From Akkermansiaceae bacterium UBA985 (lineage in GTDB: Bacteria > Verrucomicrobiota > Verrucomicrobiia > Verrucomicrobiales > Akkermansiaceae): DNA of 6,287 nt. The notes below the pieces were generated by a model. It was not told the origin of the DNA. It did no database searches and saw only the letters and a program-made list of their open reading frames with translations. Position 1 is the stretch's first letter; the number at the start of each line of letters is the position of its first letter. Positions 5,521 through 6,287 of the stretch are shown here, piece by piece. The stretch covers positions 1 to 6,287 of the forward strand of contig DBBL01000095.1 of the NCBI GenBank assembly GCA_002292185.1, given 5' to 3'. A program made the translations under genes and the position numbers.

Positions 5521-6287
5521 ATGGAAAGCGTGATGCAGGTCTATTTATTTCGTTTAGTGATGGTGGCGACATTGTCACTGGGAAGTGTCGGTTCTGCTGG
5601 AGCCCAGGTTTCAGATCAGAAGCTTAAGTTAGGGCAATCGCTTGATGAGGTCTATGCTTATTGGCGTGATGCGATGGTGAGCCGCGATTACCGAGCATGG
5701 CATCAGGTGAGCGCCACCCATCGAAGGGTCGCGCTCAAGAACCGCATCTTGTCTGAAAAGGGCGAATGGCCAGCAGATATTTTTAATGTGCCCGCGGTTC
5801 CACCCACACTCAAAGGTCTTAAAATGCTGAGGGCGCGCAATAAGGGCATGAGCGCAAAGTCTGTGTATTTTGGTAAAGTCAATTTCGGGGTAGGTGCGGC
5901 TCCCGCAGATAATCTTCTATTACTAAGTTTTGTGTATGAGGGTCGCGGTTGGAAATATGATACCGCAGAGTTTATCAACTTAGACAACTTGAAGGATGTA
6001 AGAGCCCAGATCGCATCAGGTAATCTTGCTTATGTCGATGAGCAGGCTTTTTTGCCTACAGGGGTGAAACCATCGATGCCTAATGAAGTCCCCAGAGCCA
6101 AATACATCGCAAAGGTATACTCATACTGTCCGGGCAGGGAGGTGAAGGTGAGGGTGAATAAGATCAGTAAACACCGCTTTCAAGACAACCAGCAATCAGA
6201 GGTTGTTATCGGCGGTGCTCGGGATGGAATCAATGAGCTTACCTATGAAATCAGAGATCTGCCCGGCTATCAGGGGGATGATCCCAT
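5521..6287 (+). CDS. Exported protein of unknown family, N-terminal part (cut by right edge)
   Basis: An open frame of 255 codons runs without a stop to the right edge. It begins MESVMQVYLFRLVMVATLSL, a signal peptide with a hydrophobic core at about 7-21 and a probable signal peptidase I site after AGA (residues 26-28, cut before Q29). ATG at 5533 (M5) is an equally good start and gives a more standard signal. The mature part opens with a helix, SLDEVYAYWRDAMVSRDYRAW, and continues to strands VYFGKVNFGV and LLLLSFVYEGRGWKYDTAEF (133-152). This helix-then-sheet pattern resembles an NTF2/SnoaL-like domain, but I do not recognise a family. From about residue 193 a second, beta-rich part starts (AKVYSYCPGREVKVRVNKIS) with the only cysteine seen. 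Expected location: periplasm or outside. The direction is opposite to most of the window. Confidence 0.82.
   Translation, partial: MESVMQVYLFRLVMVATLSLGSVGSAGAQVSDQKLKLGQSLDEVYAYWRDAMVSRDYRAWHQVSATHRRVALKNRILSEKGEWPADIFNVPAVPPTLKGLKMLRARNKGMSAKSVYFGKVNFGVGAAPADNLLLLSFVYEGRGWKYDTAEFINLDNLKDVRAQIASGNLAYVDEQAFLPTGVKPSMPNEVPRAKYIAKVYSYCPGREVKVRVNKISKHRFQDNQQSEVVIGGARDGINELTYEIRDLPGYQGDDP

Noticed and set aside
1..6287. CRISPR array, insertion sequence, toxin-antitoxin or defence system
   Set aside because: No regularly spaced repeats, transposase motifs or small paired genes were seen; the window looks like housekeeping DNA.

Overview
The window carries eight protein genes and one tRNA gene, and reads as an ordinary housekeeping chromosomal segment of a Gram-negative bacterium. 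The best guess is Verrucomicrobiota, perhaps class Opitutae (Coraliomargarita-like). Reasons: a Kdo-pathway arabinose-5-phosphate isomerase (so lipopolysaccharide is made), a lipoprotein with a clear lipobox, a DUF5069 protein next to a phosphoesterase-type Nudix protein, an EF-P whose middle domain looks verrucomicrobial, and moderate GC with almost no Shine-Dalgarno sequences. The phylum call rests on remembered family resemblance, not on a search.

Layout. From left to right, minus strand: the N-terminal two thirds of class II fructose-bisphosphate aldolase (cut by the left edge), a Nudix hydrolase, and a DUF5069 protein, forming one likely unit transcribed leftwards. A rho-independent terminator at 1964-1999 separates them from elongation factor P. 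Upstream of efp lies an unknown lipoprotein gene that overlaps, as TGATG, the 3' end of the arabinose-5-phosphate isomerase gene (kdsD/kpsF). Isomerase, lipoprotein and efp probably make a second leftward unit, whose promoter should lie in 4214-4354. On the other side of that gap, plus strand, is tRNA-Glu(UUC) with an encoded CCA and a strong terminator. A 90-base GC-rich stretch with imperfect inverted ends follows, then a minus-strand alpha/beta hydrolase. A divergent gap leads to a plus-strand exported protein of unknown family, cut by the right edge.

Function. The genes cover central carbon metabolism (aldolase), envelope building (isomerase for Kdo, lipoprotein), translation (EF-P, tRNA-Glu) and hydrolases of unknown substrate. 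No mobile element, CRISPR array, toxin-antitoxin pair or defence system was seen. The points most worth checking are the displaced serine in the hydrolase nucleophile elbow, the structured stretch behind tRNA-Glu, the start of the isomerase gene, and the unknown lipoprotein coupled to it.
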